NCBI RefSeq assembly: GCF_005144885.1
Contig: NZ_CP039690.1
Span: 6,027,001 to 6,091,000, forward strand
DNA: 64,000 nucleotides
Source of the DNA: Phreatobacter stygius
GTDB lineage: Bacteria > Pseudomonadota > Alphaproteobacteria > Rhizobiales > Phreatobacteraceae
Reading direction: 5' to 3'
The notes under the pieces were generated by a model. It was not told the origin of the DNA and did not search any database. It saw only the letters and a list, made by a program, of their open reading frames with translations. Below, piece after piece: positions 18,006 to 25,542 of this stretch. The position numbers and the translations under genes were made by a program. The number at the start of each line of letters is the position of its first letter. The first letter of the stretch is position 1.

Positions 18006-18923
18006 TCAGGCGAGCTTCAGCACGGCGACGCCGGCGATGATCAGCACGACGCCGGCAAGCCGGAGCCCCGAGACCGGCCGTTCGGCGAGCCGGAACCAGC
18101 CGTTGCGGTCGACCAGGACCGAGGCGAGCTGCTGGCCGGCGACGGTGAGGCCAACCGCAGCCGCGGTGCCGATGACCGGGATCGCGGTGAACAGCGTGGT
18201 GACATAGGTCGCGCCGGCAAGGCCGCCGAGCCAGCCCCACCAGGGCATGGCGGCAACCCCTGTGAGCGACGGGCGCGGCTGCCGGTTGAAGGCCAGCGCC
18301 AGCAGCAGCACCGCGGCCATCGCCAGGGTTGCCACGAAGAAGCTGACGGCGCCAACCGCGAAAGGCGCGCCGAGATCCTGGCGCAGCAGCGCATTGACCG
18401 CGCCCTGCACCGGCAGCACCGCGCCGGCGAGCAAGGCGAACAGGATCCAGCCGGGTCTCGGCATGCCGGCCGGACCGGCGGTCTGGCCGAAGACCACGGC
18501 GGCGGCGCCGGCCAGCACGACGAGGGCGCCGGCCAGGCTCGCAACGCCGAAGCCGCGCGGCGGCACGCCGAGCCAGCCGAAGCCGTCGAGCGCCACCGAG
18601 GCCAGCATCTGGCCGGCGATGATCAGGCCGACGCTGACCACCGCGCCGAGGCGGGGAAACAGCAGAATGGTCGCGACGACGTAAAAGGCGCTCGCCGTGC
18701 CGCCGATCGCATGCCACCAGGCGACCTGGGTGAGGCCGGCGAGCGCGGCGAAGGTACCGGTCGCCAGTGTCACCAGAATGAGCACGGCGGTGCCGACCGA
18801 GAGCTGCAGCGTGGTGGCGGCAAAGGCGCTGCCGGTCGCCTTGGCCAGCTGTGCATTGGCGCCGGCCTGCACGGCGAGCAGGCCGCCGGCGACGAGCGCG
18901 AGCGGAATGAAGAGATGGTCCAT
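18006..18923 (-). CDS. DMT-superfamily permease (DUF606/YdcZ type, tandem)
   Basis: A 305-residue integral membrane protein with about ten helices. It contains two copies of the YdcZ/DUF606 unit, each with G-A-x-N-A-x-L followed by a hydrophobic hairpin and GQMLAS or GQQLAS. ATG at 18923 starts the family N-terminus (MDHLFIPLALVAGGLLAVQAG). The longer open frame upstream overlaps the GST gene and is not credible. It is followed by the SMR gene, so both pumps may be cotranscribed with the GST gene. Substrate unknown. Confidence 0.85.
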   Translation of the reverse strand: MDHLFIPLALVAGGLLAVQAGANAQLAKATGSAFAATTLQLSVGTAVLILVTLATGTFAALAGLTQVAWWHAIGGTASAFYVVATILLFPRLGAVVSVGLIIAGQMLASVALDGFGWLGVPPRGFGVASLAGALVVLAGAAAVVFGQTAGPAGMPRPGWILFALLAGAVLPVQGAVNALLRQDLGAPFAVGAVSFFVATLAMAAVLLLALAFNRQPRPSLTGVAAMPWWGWLGGLAGATYVTTLFTAIPVIGTAAAVGLTVAGQQLASVLVDRNGWFRLAERPVSGLRLAGVVLIIAGVAVLKLA

Positions 18924-18946
18924 CGGAACTGTCCAGGGCGAGGCGT

Positions 18947-19588
18947 TCAGGCGGCGTCGGATCGGTCGCCGAGCGCGGGAATGGCGAGACCGCGCCGGAC
19001 CTGCGGCCGGGCGCCGATGGTCTCGTACCAGCGGCCGACATCGGGGCTTGCCGCGAGGTCGAGGCCGAGATGTTTGAGCCCGGCATGGATCCAGGGCCAG
19101 GTCATGATGTCGGCGATGCCATAGCTGTCGCCGGCGAGAAAGGCCCGCTTGCCGAGTTCGCCGTTCATCACCTTGAGGACGCGAGCGGTCTCTTTCTCGA
19201 AACGGCCGATGACAGAGGGGATGCGCTCGGCAGCGAAGACCTTGTAGTTCCACAATTGCCCGAGCGTCGGGCCGACATGGGCGGCCTGGAACAAAAGCCA
19301 CTGCAAGGTGACGAGGCGCTCTTGTTCGTTGGCCGGCAGGAAGCGGCCGGAACGCTCGGCGAGATAGGTCAGGATGGCGCCGCTCTCGAATACGGTGCGG
19401 TTGCGGTCGGGATCGACGATGACGGGGATCTTGTTGTTCGGATTGAGCGCCAGGAAATCCGGCGCGTGCTGGTCGCCGCGCTCGATGTCGACGACATGGA
19501 CCTGATAGGGCAGGCCGGTCTCCTCGAGCATGATCGAGGCTTTGTGGCCGTTCGGCGTCTGATAGCTGTGCAGCTGGATCGGGGTCAT
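18947..19588 (-). CDS. Glutathione S-transferase, Nu-class-like
   Basis: A 213-residue GST. Its N-terminal thioredoxin-fold domain has QTPNGHKASIMLEETGLPY and NPNNKIPVIVD, with the glutathione-contact FESGAILTYLAE; the helical domain has the N-capping motif SYGIADIMTWPWI. The TPNGxK start is like YfcG/YghU (Nu class), which have disulfide-bond reductase activity. ATG follows GGGAGA. It is divergent from the LysR-family gene at 19755, a typical arrangement for a LysR target. Confidence 0.88.
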   Translation of the reverse strand: MTPIQLHSYQTPNGHKASIMLEETGLPYQVHVVDIERGDQHAPDFLALNPNNKIPVIVDPDRNRTVFESGAILTYLAERSGRFLPANEQERLVTLQWLLFQAAHVGPTLGQLWNYKVFAAERIPSVIGRFEKETARVLKVMNGELGKRAFLAGDSYGIADIMTWPWIHAGLKHLGLDLAASPDVGRWYETIGARPQVRRGLAIPALGDRSDAA

Positions 19589-19754
19589 CGGTATCTCCCG
19601 GTGGGCGGTTCGACGGGAGGGCCCGTCGTGTCACCGAGACAGATGGCCGGTGCGAGATCGCCGCGCGATCTGTCTATTTGCCGAATTGAACTGCAAATTT
19701 GCACAGTGTGCTGCTAGGCTCGTCCGGCGACCGAAACGCGAGGGCCCCGCGCCG

Positions 19755-20639
19755 ATGCAGAAGCCGATCGACTGGCAGGACCTGCGTTATGTCCTGGCGG
19801 TGGCCGATACCCGGTCGCTGGCGAGTGCTGCCCGCGCGCTCGGGGTCAACCACACGACGGTGCTGCGGCGGGTCAATGCCTTCGAGCAGCGGCTTGGCCT
19901 ACGCCTGTTCGACCGCCTGCCGACCGGTTATGCGCTGACCGGCGGCGGCGAGGAATTGCTGGCGACCGCGCGCTCCATGGCGGCGACGGTGACAGCCCTC
20001 GAACGCCGGCTCGCCGGCCAGGACCTCAGGCTCGAAGGCACGCTCCGCATCACCACGACGGACACGCTGATGGCCTCGGTCCTGCCGCCGCTGATCGCGC
20101 GGTTCCGCCAGATGCATCCGGGCATCCTGATCGAGGTCGCCACCGCCAATGCGCTCGCCAATCTGACACGGCGCGATGCCGATGTGGCGATCCGCCCGGC
20201 GAGCGATCCGCCCGAGGCATTGGTCGGCCGCCGCATCTCGGGCATCGCTTTCGCGCTTTACGCGGCGTATCAGCCGGCCGGGGATCTCACGGACCAGCCC
20301 TGGCTCGCGCCCGACGACAGCCTCGCGACATCGACGATCGCGCGCTGGATGCGCCAGACCTTGCCCGGCGCATCCATTGCGCTGCGCGCGGATTCGCTCG
20401 TCGTGCTGCGCAACGCCGCCCGTGCCGGCCTCGGCATCGCCGCCTTGCCTTGTTATCTCGGCGACCGGACGGCCGGGCTGAGCCGCATCGGCGCGCCCAT
20501 TGCCGCCATGGCGACCGATCTCTGGGTTTTGACCCATGAGGACCTGCGCCGCACCGGCCGGGTCAGCGCCTTCACCGAATTCATCGCGGCCGCGCTCGGC
20601 GGCGAGCGCGACCTGCTGGAAGGCCGGAGCGCCGAATGA
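19755..20639 (+). CDS. LysR-family transcriptional regulator
   Basis: 294 residues. The N-terminal winged helix (DWQDLRYVLAVADTRSLASA, GVNHTTVLRRVNAFEQRLG) is followed by a PBP-type effector domain (GTLRITTTDTLMASVLPPLI) of the AmpR/GcvA-like subgroup that prefers VNHTTVLRR in helix 3. ATG at 19755 gives the usual start; the frame is open 35 codons upstream with no good ribosome site. The 166-bp gap to the divergent GST gene includes TGCAAATTTGCA at about 19691, a 12-bp palindrome fitting the LysR T-N11-A type of site, so autoregulation and control of the GST-pump genes are likely. Confidence 0.9.
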   Translation: MQKPIDWQDLRYVLAVADTRSLASAARALGVNHTTVLRRVNAFEQRLGLRLFDRLPTGYALTGGGEELLATARSMAATVTALERRLAGQDLRLEGTLRITTTDTLMASVLPPLIARFRQMHPGILIEVATANALANLTRRDADVAIRPASDPPEALVGRRISGIAFALYAAYQPAGDLTDQPWLAPDDSLATSTIARWMRQTLPGASIALRADSLVVLRNAARAGLGIAALPCYLGDRTAGLSRIGAPIAAMATDLWVLTHEDLRRTGRVSAFTEFIAAALGGERDLLEGRSAE

Positions 20640-20766
20640 TCCACCATGCCGCATGATCGTCTTCGATTCCGCCGCCCGACCGCCTGCCGTCGCGCATGTC
20701 ATGCCGGCCCTGCGGAAAAGGCGGCCCGGCCGAATTGACAGGGTTGGAATTGGGCCGCTAGCATTC

Positions 20767-20797
20767 ATGACAATACGTCGATATTGCCTGACGATAC
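20767..20797 (+). promoter_or_regulatory. Direct repeats upstream of the P450 gene
   Basis: TGACAATACG at 20767 and TGACGATACG at 20788 are direct repeats with starts 21 bp apart, two helical turns, placing two sites on the same DNA face. The first overlaps an inverted pair CAATA/TATTG. They lie 72-102 bases before the P450 start, in a 229-bp gap with no gene, and are a plausible activator site. The GATACG core also occurs in the IclR-type site at 28019. Confidence 0.4.
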
Positions 20798-20868
20798 GGG
20801 CATTCGAGCCATGATTTGGGACGCCGGCCGGCCTTCCTGGCCGCGCCATCCATGAGGGGAAGCAAGAG

Positions 20869-22092
20869 ATGACCCAACCAGCAACCGGTGACCTCCCCGG
20901 CAAGCCGGCCCCGGTCATCGATGTCGATCCTTATGCCGACGCGGTGTTGAACGAGCCTTTCGCCATGCATGCGGCAGTGCGCGGCGCCGGCCCGGTCGCC
21001 TTTCTCAGCCGCTACGGCGTCTATGTCATGGGCCGGCATCGCGACATCCAGCCGGCGTTGAAGGATTGGGAGACCTTTTCCTCCACCGGCGGCTCCGGCC
21101 TCGGCGACATCAGGCGGCCGGATGCCTGGCGGCCCGGCAGCCCGATCGTCGAGGTCGACCCGCCCCAGCATACCAAGGTGCGCACCGCGCTGCAGCGCAT
21201 CCTGTCGCCCGCGGTCATCCGGCAATGGCGCGAGGAATTCGAGCGCGAGGCCGACCGGCTCGTCGTCGAGCTGGTCGGGCGGGGTGAGTTCTGCGGCGTC
21301 GACGATCTCGCCGAGACCTATGTCGCCAAGACCTTTCCCGACGCGCTCGGCCTCAAATGGTCGCCCGAGCGGCGGGCCAACCTGTTCCTGCTCGGCGAGC
21401 TGAATTTCGACGGCCAGGGCCCGCGCAACGCCCGTTACGAGGCGACCCAGCGCCGCGCCGACGCGATCACCGACTGGTACAATGACAGCATGAGGCGCGA
21501 GAGCCTGGTGCCGGGCGGCTTCGGCGAAAAGATCTTCCTGGCCGCCGATGCCGGCGACATCGAACCCGACATCGCGCCGCTGCTGGTCCGTTCCTTCCTG
21601 CGCGGCGGCCTCGACACCACCACCAGCAGCATTTCGGCGGCGCTCTGGTACCTCGCCCGCGATCCCGGCCAATGGGCTCTCCTGCGCGAGGACCCGGCCC
21701 GGGCGCGCGCCGCGCTCGAAGAGGCGATGCGGCTCGAAACGCCGATCCAGAATGTCTGCCGCCAGACCATGCGTCCCGTCGTGGTCGACGGCACGCTGAT
21801 CGAAAACGACAGCAAGGTCTTGATGATCCTGGCCTCGGCCAACCGCGATCCCGACTTCTGGGAGCGCCCCGACGATTACGACCTGATGCGCTCCACCATG
21901 GGCCACCTGGCGCTCGGCACGGGCATCCACATGTGCATTGGCCAGATGATCGCGCGGCTGGAAGGCGAGGCGGTGCTGAAGGCCATGGCGGCACGGGTCG
22001 GCGAACTGACGCTCGCCGGCGCGCCGACCCGCGGCCTCAACAACAATCTGCGCAGCCTCAAGACGCTGCCGCTCCGCGTCAAGGCGGCCTGA
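20869..22092 (+). CDS. Cytochrome P450 (bacterial class I)
   Basis: 407-residue soluble P450. The heme loop LGTGIHMCIGQMIA places the cysteine ligand at residue 356; the I-helix oxygen-activation motif is GGLDTTTSSIS; the K-helix ExxR is EEAMRLETP. The N-terminus has no membrane anchor. ATG at 20869 follows AGCAAGAG. It is followed immediately by a [2Fe-2S] ferredoxin gene and, after a repeat element, by a ferredoxin reductase, so a complete NADH-to-P450 electron chain is encoded locally. Layout recalls the CYP199A type that demethylates substituted benzoates, but I cannot assign the subfamily. Confidence 0.93.
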   Translation: MTQPATGDLPGKPAPVIDVDPYADAVLNEPFAMHAAVRGAGPVAFLSRYGVYVMGRHRDIQPALKDWETFSSTGGSGLGDIRRPDAWRPGSPIVEVDPPQHTKVRTALQRILSPAVIRQWREEFEREADRLVVELVGRGEFCGVDDLAETYVAKTFPDALGLKWSPERRANLFLLGELNFDGQGPRNARYEATQRRADAITDWYNDSMRRESLVPGGFGEKIFLAADAGDIEPDIAPLLVRSFLRGGLDTTTSSISAALWYLARDPGQWALLREDPARARAALEEAMRLETPIQNVCRQTMRPVVVDGTLIENDSKVLMILASANRDPDFWERPDDYDLMRSTMGHLALGTGIHMCIGQMIARLEGEAVLKAMAARVGELTLAGAPTRGLNNNLRSLKTLPLRVKAA

Positions 22093-22097
22093 GCGTC

Positions 22098-22421
22098 ATG
22101 CCTGAAATCACCTTCGTCCAGCCGGATGGCCGGCGCGTCAAACTCGCGGTGCGAGCCGGCGACAGCGCCATGCTGGCGGCGCTGCGCAGCCAGGTCCGCG
22201 GCATCATCGGCGAGTGCGGCGGCTCCATGGCCTGCGCCACCTGCCACGTCTATGTCGACGACGCCTGGCTCGGCCGGATCGCACCGGTGTCACCGGCCGA
22301 GGACGAAATGCTCGGCGCCACCGCCGCGCCGCGGCGGGCGAACAGCCGGCTTGCCTGCCAGATCGAAATGTCCGACAGCCTCGACGGCATCGTGCTGGAG
22401 GTCGCGGAGGCGCAGCTCTAG
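22098..22421 (+). CDS. [2Fe-2S] ferredoxin, adrenodoxin/putidaredoxin type
   Basis: 107 residues from ATG at 22098, 5 bases after the P450 stop. Cluster ligands are visible as C-x5-C-x2-C in GECGGSMACATCHVYV plus a later Cys in RLACQIEM, the vertebrate-type ferredoxin pattern used to feed P450s. The PAEDEMLGATAAPRRANSRL segment is the usual partner-docking region. The frame runs open upstream within the P450 gene but only this start fits the family. It would shuttle electrons from the reductase at 22700 to the P450. Confidence 0.92.
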   Translation: MPEITFVQPDGRRVKLAVRAGDSAMLAALRSQVRGIIGECGGSMACATCHVYVDDAWLGRIAPVSPAEDEMLGATAAPRRANSRLACQIEMSDSLDGIVLEVAEAQL

Positions 22422-22487
22422 CAAAATGCGGATCTGCCTTGCGGACCACGCCATGGCGCCGGCGCGGCTTGCGGGCCATGTCAGGGA

Positions 22488-22643
22488 CCGTTTGAGAACT
22501 CGTTCCAGCGAGGTCTCACGTCGTCTTGGCCGGGCTTGTCCCGACCATCCACGACTTGTTCTGTTTTGAATGCATGGGTCCCCGGGCCAAGCCCGGGGAT
22601 GACGAGCGGCGGCGAACTGCCCGGGATCGAGTTCTCAAACGGG
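22488..22643. repeat. Intergenic palindromic element, family B copy 1
   Basis: A 156-bp element with terminal inverted repeats: it starts CCGTTTGAGAACTCG and ends CGAGTTCTCAAACGGG. The interior holds a further pair of inverted arms (GGCCGGGCTTGTCCCGACC, CCCCGGGCCAAGCCCGGGG). A close copy lies at 35482-35635. It sits between the ferredoxin gene and the reductase gene, so the P450 operon is interrupted by it. No gene inside. Confidence 0.85.
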
Positions 22644-22657
22644 CTCTCAGGGCCGCG

Positions 22658-22687
22658 GCAAGGTTTGCAGAGGCAAGGTTTGCAGAG
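22658..22687 (+). repeat. Two 15-bp direct repeats carrying the ribosome-binding site
   Basis: GCAAGGTTTGCAGAG occurs twice in tandem just before the ferredoxin reductase start. The AGAGG that serves as Shine-Dalgarno sequence for the ATG at 22700 is at the end of the second unit, so the duplication carries two candidate ribosome sites, 15 bases apart. Confidence 0.75.
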
Positions 22688-22699
22688 GAAAAACGGCCA

Positions 22700-23950
22700 A
22701 TGAGCTCGGGCATCGTTATCGTCGGCGGCGGCCAGGCCGGCCTGCAGACCGCGATCTCGCTTCGCGAAGAAGGCTATGACGGCCAGCTGACGCTGATCGG
22801 CGCGGAGCAGAGCGTGCCTTATCAACGGCCGCCGCTGTCGAAAGCCTTCCTGCTCGGCGCCGTCGACGAGACCGGCCTGCAGCTGCGGCCGCAGGCTTTC
22901 CTGGAAAAGCTCGGCATCGACTTCGTGCAAGGCGCGGAGGTCGTCGCCATCGACCGGGCAGGCCATGCCGTGCGGCTCGCCGACGGCACGCGCCACGGCT
23001 ATGGCCATCTGGTCATCGCCACCGGCGCGCGCAACCGGCCCTTGACGGTCGCCGGCGCGGAACGCGGCGAGGTCGCCCATCTGCGCTCGATCGAGGATGC
23101 CCGCGCGCTGCAGAAGAAGCTCGCCGATTCAGCCGATATCGTGGTGATCGGCGCCGGTTTCATCGGGCTGGAACTTGCCGCCGTCGCCGCCAAGCTCGGC
23201 CGCCGCGTGCATGTCGTCGAAGCCGGCCCGCGGCTGATGGCGCGCGCCGTCAGCCGGGATTGCGCGGCCTTTTTTCAGAGCCGGCACGAGAGCTGGGGCA
23301 CGGATTTTTCGTTCCAGGCCGAGGTTGCCGCCATCGAGCATGATGCCGATGGCGTCACCGGCGTGCGGCTTGCCGACGGCCGGGTGCTGAAGGCCGACCT
23401 GGTGGTCGCCGGCATCGGTGTGCTGCCCAATGTCGAGCTCGCGGCGGAGGCGGGCCTGGCCGTCGACAACGGCATCCTGGTCGACGAGCACCTCGTCACC
23501 AGCGATCCCGACATTTCGGCGATCGGCGATTGCGCCGCCCATCCGAACAGCTTTTCCGGCGGGTTGATCCGGCTCGAATCGGTGCAGAACGCCGCCGACC
23601 AGGCCCGCACCGTGGCGGCGCGGCTCGCCGGCCGGCCGGCCAGCTATCAGGCGGTGCCCTGGTTCTGGTCCGACCAGGGCGACAGCAAGCTGCAAATGGC
23701 CGGTTTGACCGCCGGCCATGACCATAGCGTGCTGCAGGGCGAGGTCGCCGACGGCCGCTTCTCGATCTTCTGTTTCAAGGATGGCCGGTTTCTCGGCGTC
23801 GAATCGGTCAACAAGCCGGCCGACAACATGCTGGCGCGCCGGGTGCTGGCGGCCTCGCGCGCGCTGACGCTGGCCGATTTCGAGGCCTGCGGTTTCGACC
23901 TGAAGACGCTCGCCGGCGCGACCGGGCGCGAGGGCCGCAGCCGGGCTTGA
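22700..23950 (+). CDS. NAD(P)H-dependent ferredoxin reductase (FAD)
   Basis: 416 residues in the putidaredoxin-reductase family. FAD motif VIVGGGQAGLQTAISLREEGYDG at the N-terminus, ATGARNRPL, NAD motif VVIGAGFIGLELAAVAAKLGRRVHVVE near residue 150, then the second FAD motif SAIGDCAAHPN and the WFWSDQGDSKLQMAG interface segment. It accepts electrons from NADH and passes them to the ferredoxin at 22098, for the P450. The chosen ATG follows AGAGG and gives the canonical start; the open frame upstream runs through a repeat element and is not believed. Confidence 0.92.
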   Translation: MSSGIVIVGGGQAGLQTAISLREEGYDGQLTLIGAEQSVPYQRPPLSKAFLLGAVDETGLQLRPQAFLEKLGIDFVQGAEVVAIDRAGHAVRLADGTRHGYGHLVIATGARNRPLTVAGAERGEVAHLRSIEDARALQKKLADSADIVVIGAGFIGLELAAVAAKLGRRVHVVEAGPRLMARAVSRDCAAFFQSRHESWGTDFSFQAEVAAIEHDADGVTGVRLADGRVLKADLVVAGIGVLPNVELAAEAGLAVDNGILVDEHLVTSDPDISAIGDCAAHPNSFSGGLIRLESVQNAADQARTVAARLAGRPASYQAVPWFWSDQGDSKLQMAGLTAGHDHSVLQGEVADGRFSIFCFKDGRFLGVESVNKPADNMLARRVLAASRALTLADFEACGFDLKTLAGATGREGRSRA

Positions 23951-24048
23951 GGGCTGCGGGCAGGCTTGAGGGCGACCAAATAACCCTCTCCCAGAGGGCG
24001 AGGGTTCACACATCTCGACAATCGACGGCTTGGCACGCCGTTCCTCGC

Positions 24049-24137
24049 TTCGTCATGGCCGTGCTTGTCACGGCCATCCACGTCTTCCGCGGTCAAGGCA
24101 ATGCGTGGATGGCCGGCACCAGGCCGGCCATGACGAA
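24049..24137. repeat. Intergenic palindromic element, related short form
   Basis: The 507-bp gap between the ferredoxin reductase and the IclR gene is largely repeat DNA. This 89-bp piece is bounded by TTCGTCATGGCC and its reverse complement GGCCATGACGAA, with inner arms CGGCCATCCACG and CGTGGATGGCCG. Flanking it are scraps of family C (CCCTCTCCCAGAGGGCGAGGGTT at about 23984, and GGCGAGGGTTCACGCGCG near 24258). No gene seen in 23951-24400. Confidence 0.7.
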
Positions 24138-24405
24138 AAAGGGCGGCGCATGCGCTATCCGTGGTTCTCGTGCGAAGCCTTGAGGGGCGGCGAATTCAGG
24201 TCCCTTTCAGAGATGTGTGCATCCGCTAGCCCAGAGGGTGTCGGCGTAGCCGGCGGGCGAGGGTTCACGCGCGCCGCGCTCGCTGCTCCCCAATCTCGCC
24301 GCGGTTGCAGCCGCTTGCGATAAGCAACTGTTCTCTCTTTGCATCCTGCTTCGGATCAGCCATGACTGGTATGGTAGCCTCTGCCTGTCCAAAATCGGCT
24401 AAATA

Positions 24406-24422
24406 GTATCGATATTCGATAC
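24406..24422. promoter_or_regulatory. Perfect 17-bp palindrome, likely IclR operator
   Basis: GTATCGATATTCGATAC reads the same on both strands apart from the central base (arms GTATCGA / TCGATAC). It lies 110 bases before the IclR start at 24533 and within the only unique part of the gap. The core GTATCG recurs in two places in the penicillin-acylase/Liv divergent promoter (28019 and 28197). Size and symmetry suit an IclR dimer; autoregulation is the natural reading. Confidence 0.6.
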
Positions 24423-24532
24423 GGTCGTGTTGATTTGGCCTGCCAGCTGCGACATAATTGCCCAACAAATCGGCTTCACGCGCTCATCGCCCTGATGCGC
24501 GCGCCGGCCGCAACAGCAATCTGGGCCAGGCC

Positions 24533-25321
24533 ATGACCAAGAACGGGCGTCTTTCACCGGTCGACGAGCGGCTGTTTCTGCAATCGGTCGCCCGCGCCCT
24601 CGACGTGCTGGAGGCTTATGCCCAGAGCCCCAAGCCGAAATCGCTCGGTGAGATCGCGGCGAGCGCCGGGGTCAACAAGAGTGCCGCCCAGCGCATTGGC
24701 CAGACGCTGCTGAGCCGTGGTTATCTGGAACGCGCCGACGATGGCGGTCTCACCCTCGGCCGGCTGTTCCTCGACCGGTCCTTCGACTATCTGCGCTCCA
24801 ATCCGCTGATCGAGCGGGCGACGCCTGTTCTCATGGACCTGCGCAAGCTCGCCGGCGAGCGGGTCGACCTCAGCCTGTTCGACAGCAAGTTCGATGACCT
24901 CTCGGTGGTCTATGCCATCCGCCTGCAGAGCAAGCGCGAGACCTTTTATGCAACCCTCGCCGGTCGGCGCATCCCGACCTTCACCTCGTCGGGCGGGCGG
25001 GCCTGCCTGGCGCTGCTGCCGGATGACCAGGTGCAGGACATTCTCGACCGTTCGGAGCGGCGGCCGATGACGCAAAAGACCATCACCGACATCGACAAGG
25101 TCTGGGACAAGATTCGCGAAATCCGCCTCGAAGGCTATTCCTACGCGGTCGAAGAGGCGCTGATCGGCGAGATCGTGCTGGCCGCGGCGATCCGCGACAA
25201 TGGCGGGCGGCCGGTCGGCGCGGTCCATATCGCCGGTTCGCTCAGCGAATGGTCGGTGGAGGATTTCCGCAAGCGCTTCGCGCCGCTCGCCATCGAAGCC
25301 GCCCGCGCGCTCAGCACCTGA
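24533..25321 (+). CDS. IclR-family transcriptional regulator
   Basis: 262 residues from ATG at 24533. The N-terminal winged helix (LQSVARALDVLEAYAQSP, LGEIAASAGVNKSAAQRIGQTLLSRGYL) is followed by the GAF-like IclR effector domain, with RVDLSLFDSKFDDLSVVYAIRL, PTFTSSGGRACLALLP and SYAVEEALIGEIVLAAAI. The frame continues upstream to a TTG at 24458, which has no good ribosome site. It lies next to a perfect palindrome at 24406. The divergent or nearby penicillin acylase and Liv operon share its core, so this is the presumed regulator of the 24-36 kb catabolic block. Confidence 0.9.
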   Translation: MTKNGRLSPVDERLFLQSVARALDVLEAYAQSPKPKSLGEIAASAGVNKSAAQRIGQTLLSRGYLERADDGGLTLGRLFLDRSFDYLRSNPLIERATPVLMDLRKLAGERVDLSLFDSKFDDLSVVYAIRLQSKRETFYATLAGRRIPTFTSSGGRACLALLPDDQVQDILDRSERRPMTQKTITDIDKVWDKIREIRLEGYSYAVEEALIGEIVLAAAIRDNGGRPVGAVHIAGSLSEWSVEDFRKRFAPLAIEAARALST

Positions 25322-25337
25322 AGGCGCGGACGGCGCT

Positions 25338-25495
25338 CTACGTCACCCCCGGCGAGCGAAGCGAGGGAAGGGGGTCCAGAGGCCGACAGGCCGCGCTTTC
25401 GGCGCATGTCGGTCGAGGGATTTCGCAGCATCGCGGTTCAGCCCTGCAACCCCTGGATCCCCTTCCCCTCGCTTCGCTCGGCCGGGGATGACGTC
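25338..25495. repeat. Intergenic palindromic element, family A copy 2
   Basis: Second copy of the element at 884-1049. It starts with the same CTACGTCACCCCCGGCGA and ends CCGGGGATGACGTCGAG, with inner arms GCGAAGCGAGGGAAGGGGG and CCCCTTCCCCTCGCTTCGC. It fills the convergent gap between the IclR gene and the penicillin acylase gene, where it could also act as a bidirectional terminator. The centre differs from copy 1 while the arms are kept. Confidence 0.8.
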
Positions 25496-25542
25496 GAGAT
25501 TCTCGTGCGCATCCCTCGGGTTCGGGCTGCCGCAGGAACCGC

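Noticed and set aside
17332-19086. Open minus-strand frame of 584 codons
   Set aside because: It runs across the SMR, DMT and ABC genes in another frame and has low-complexity Arg/Gly/Ala content; the genes in the other frame have clear motifs.
18006-19634. 542-residue fusion of a GST-like frame and the DMT permease
   Set aside because: The upstream 237 codons are antisense-like shadow of the GST gene; the permease has a good ATG at 18923.
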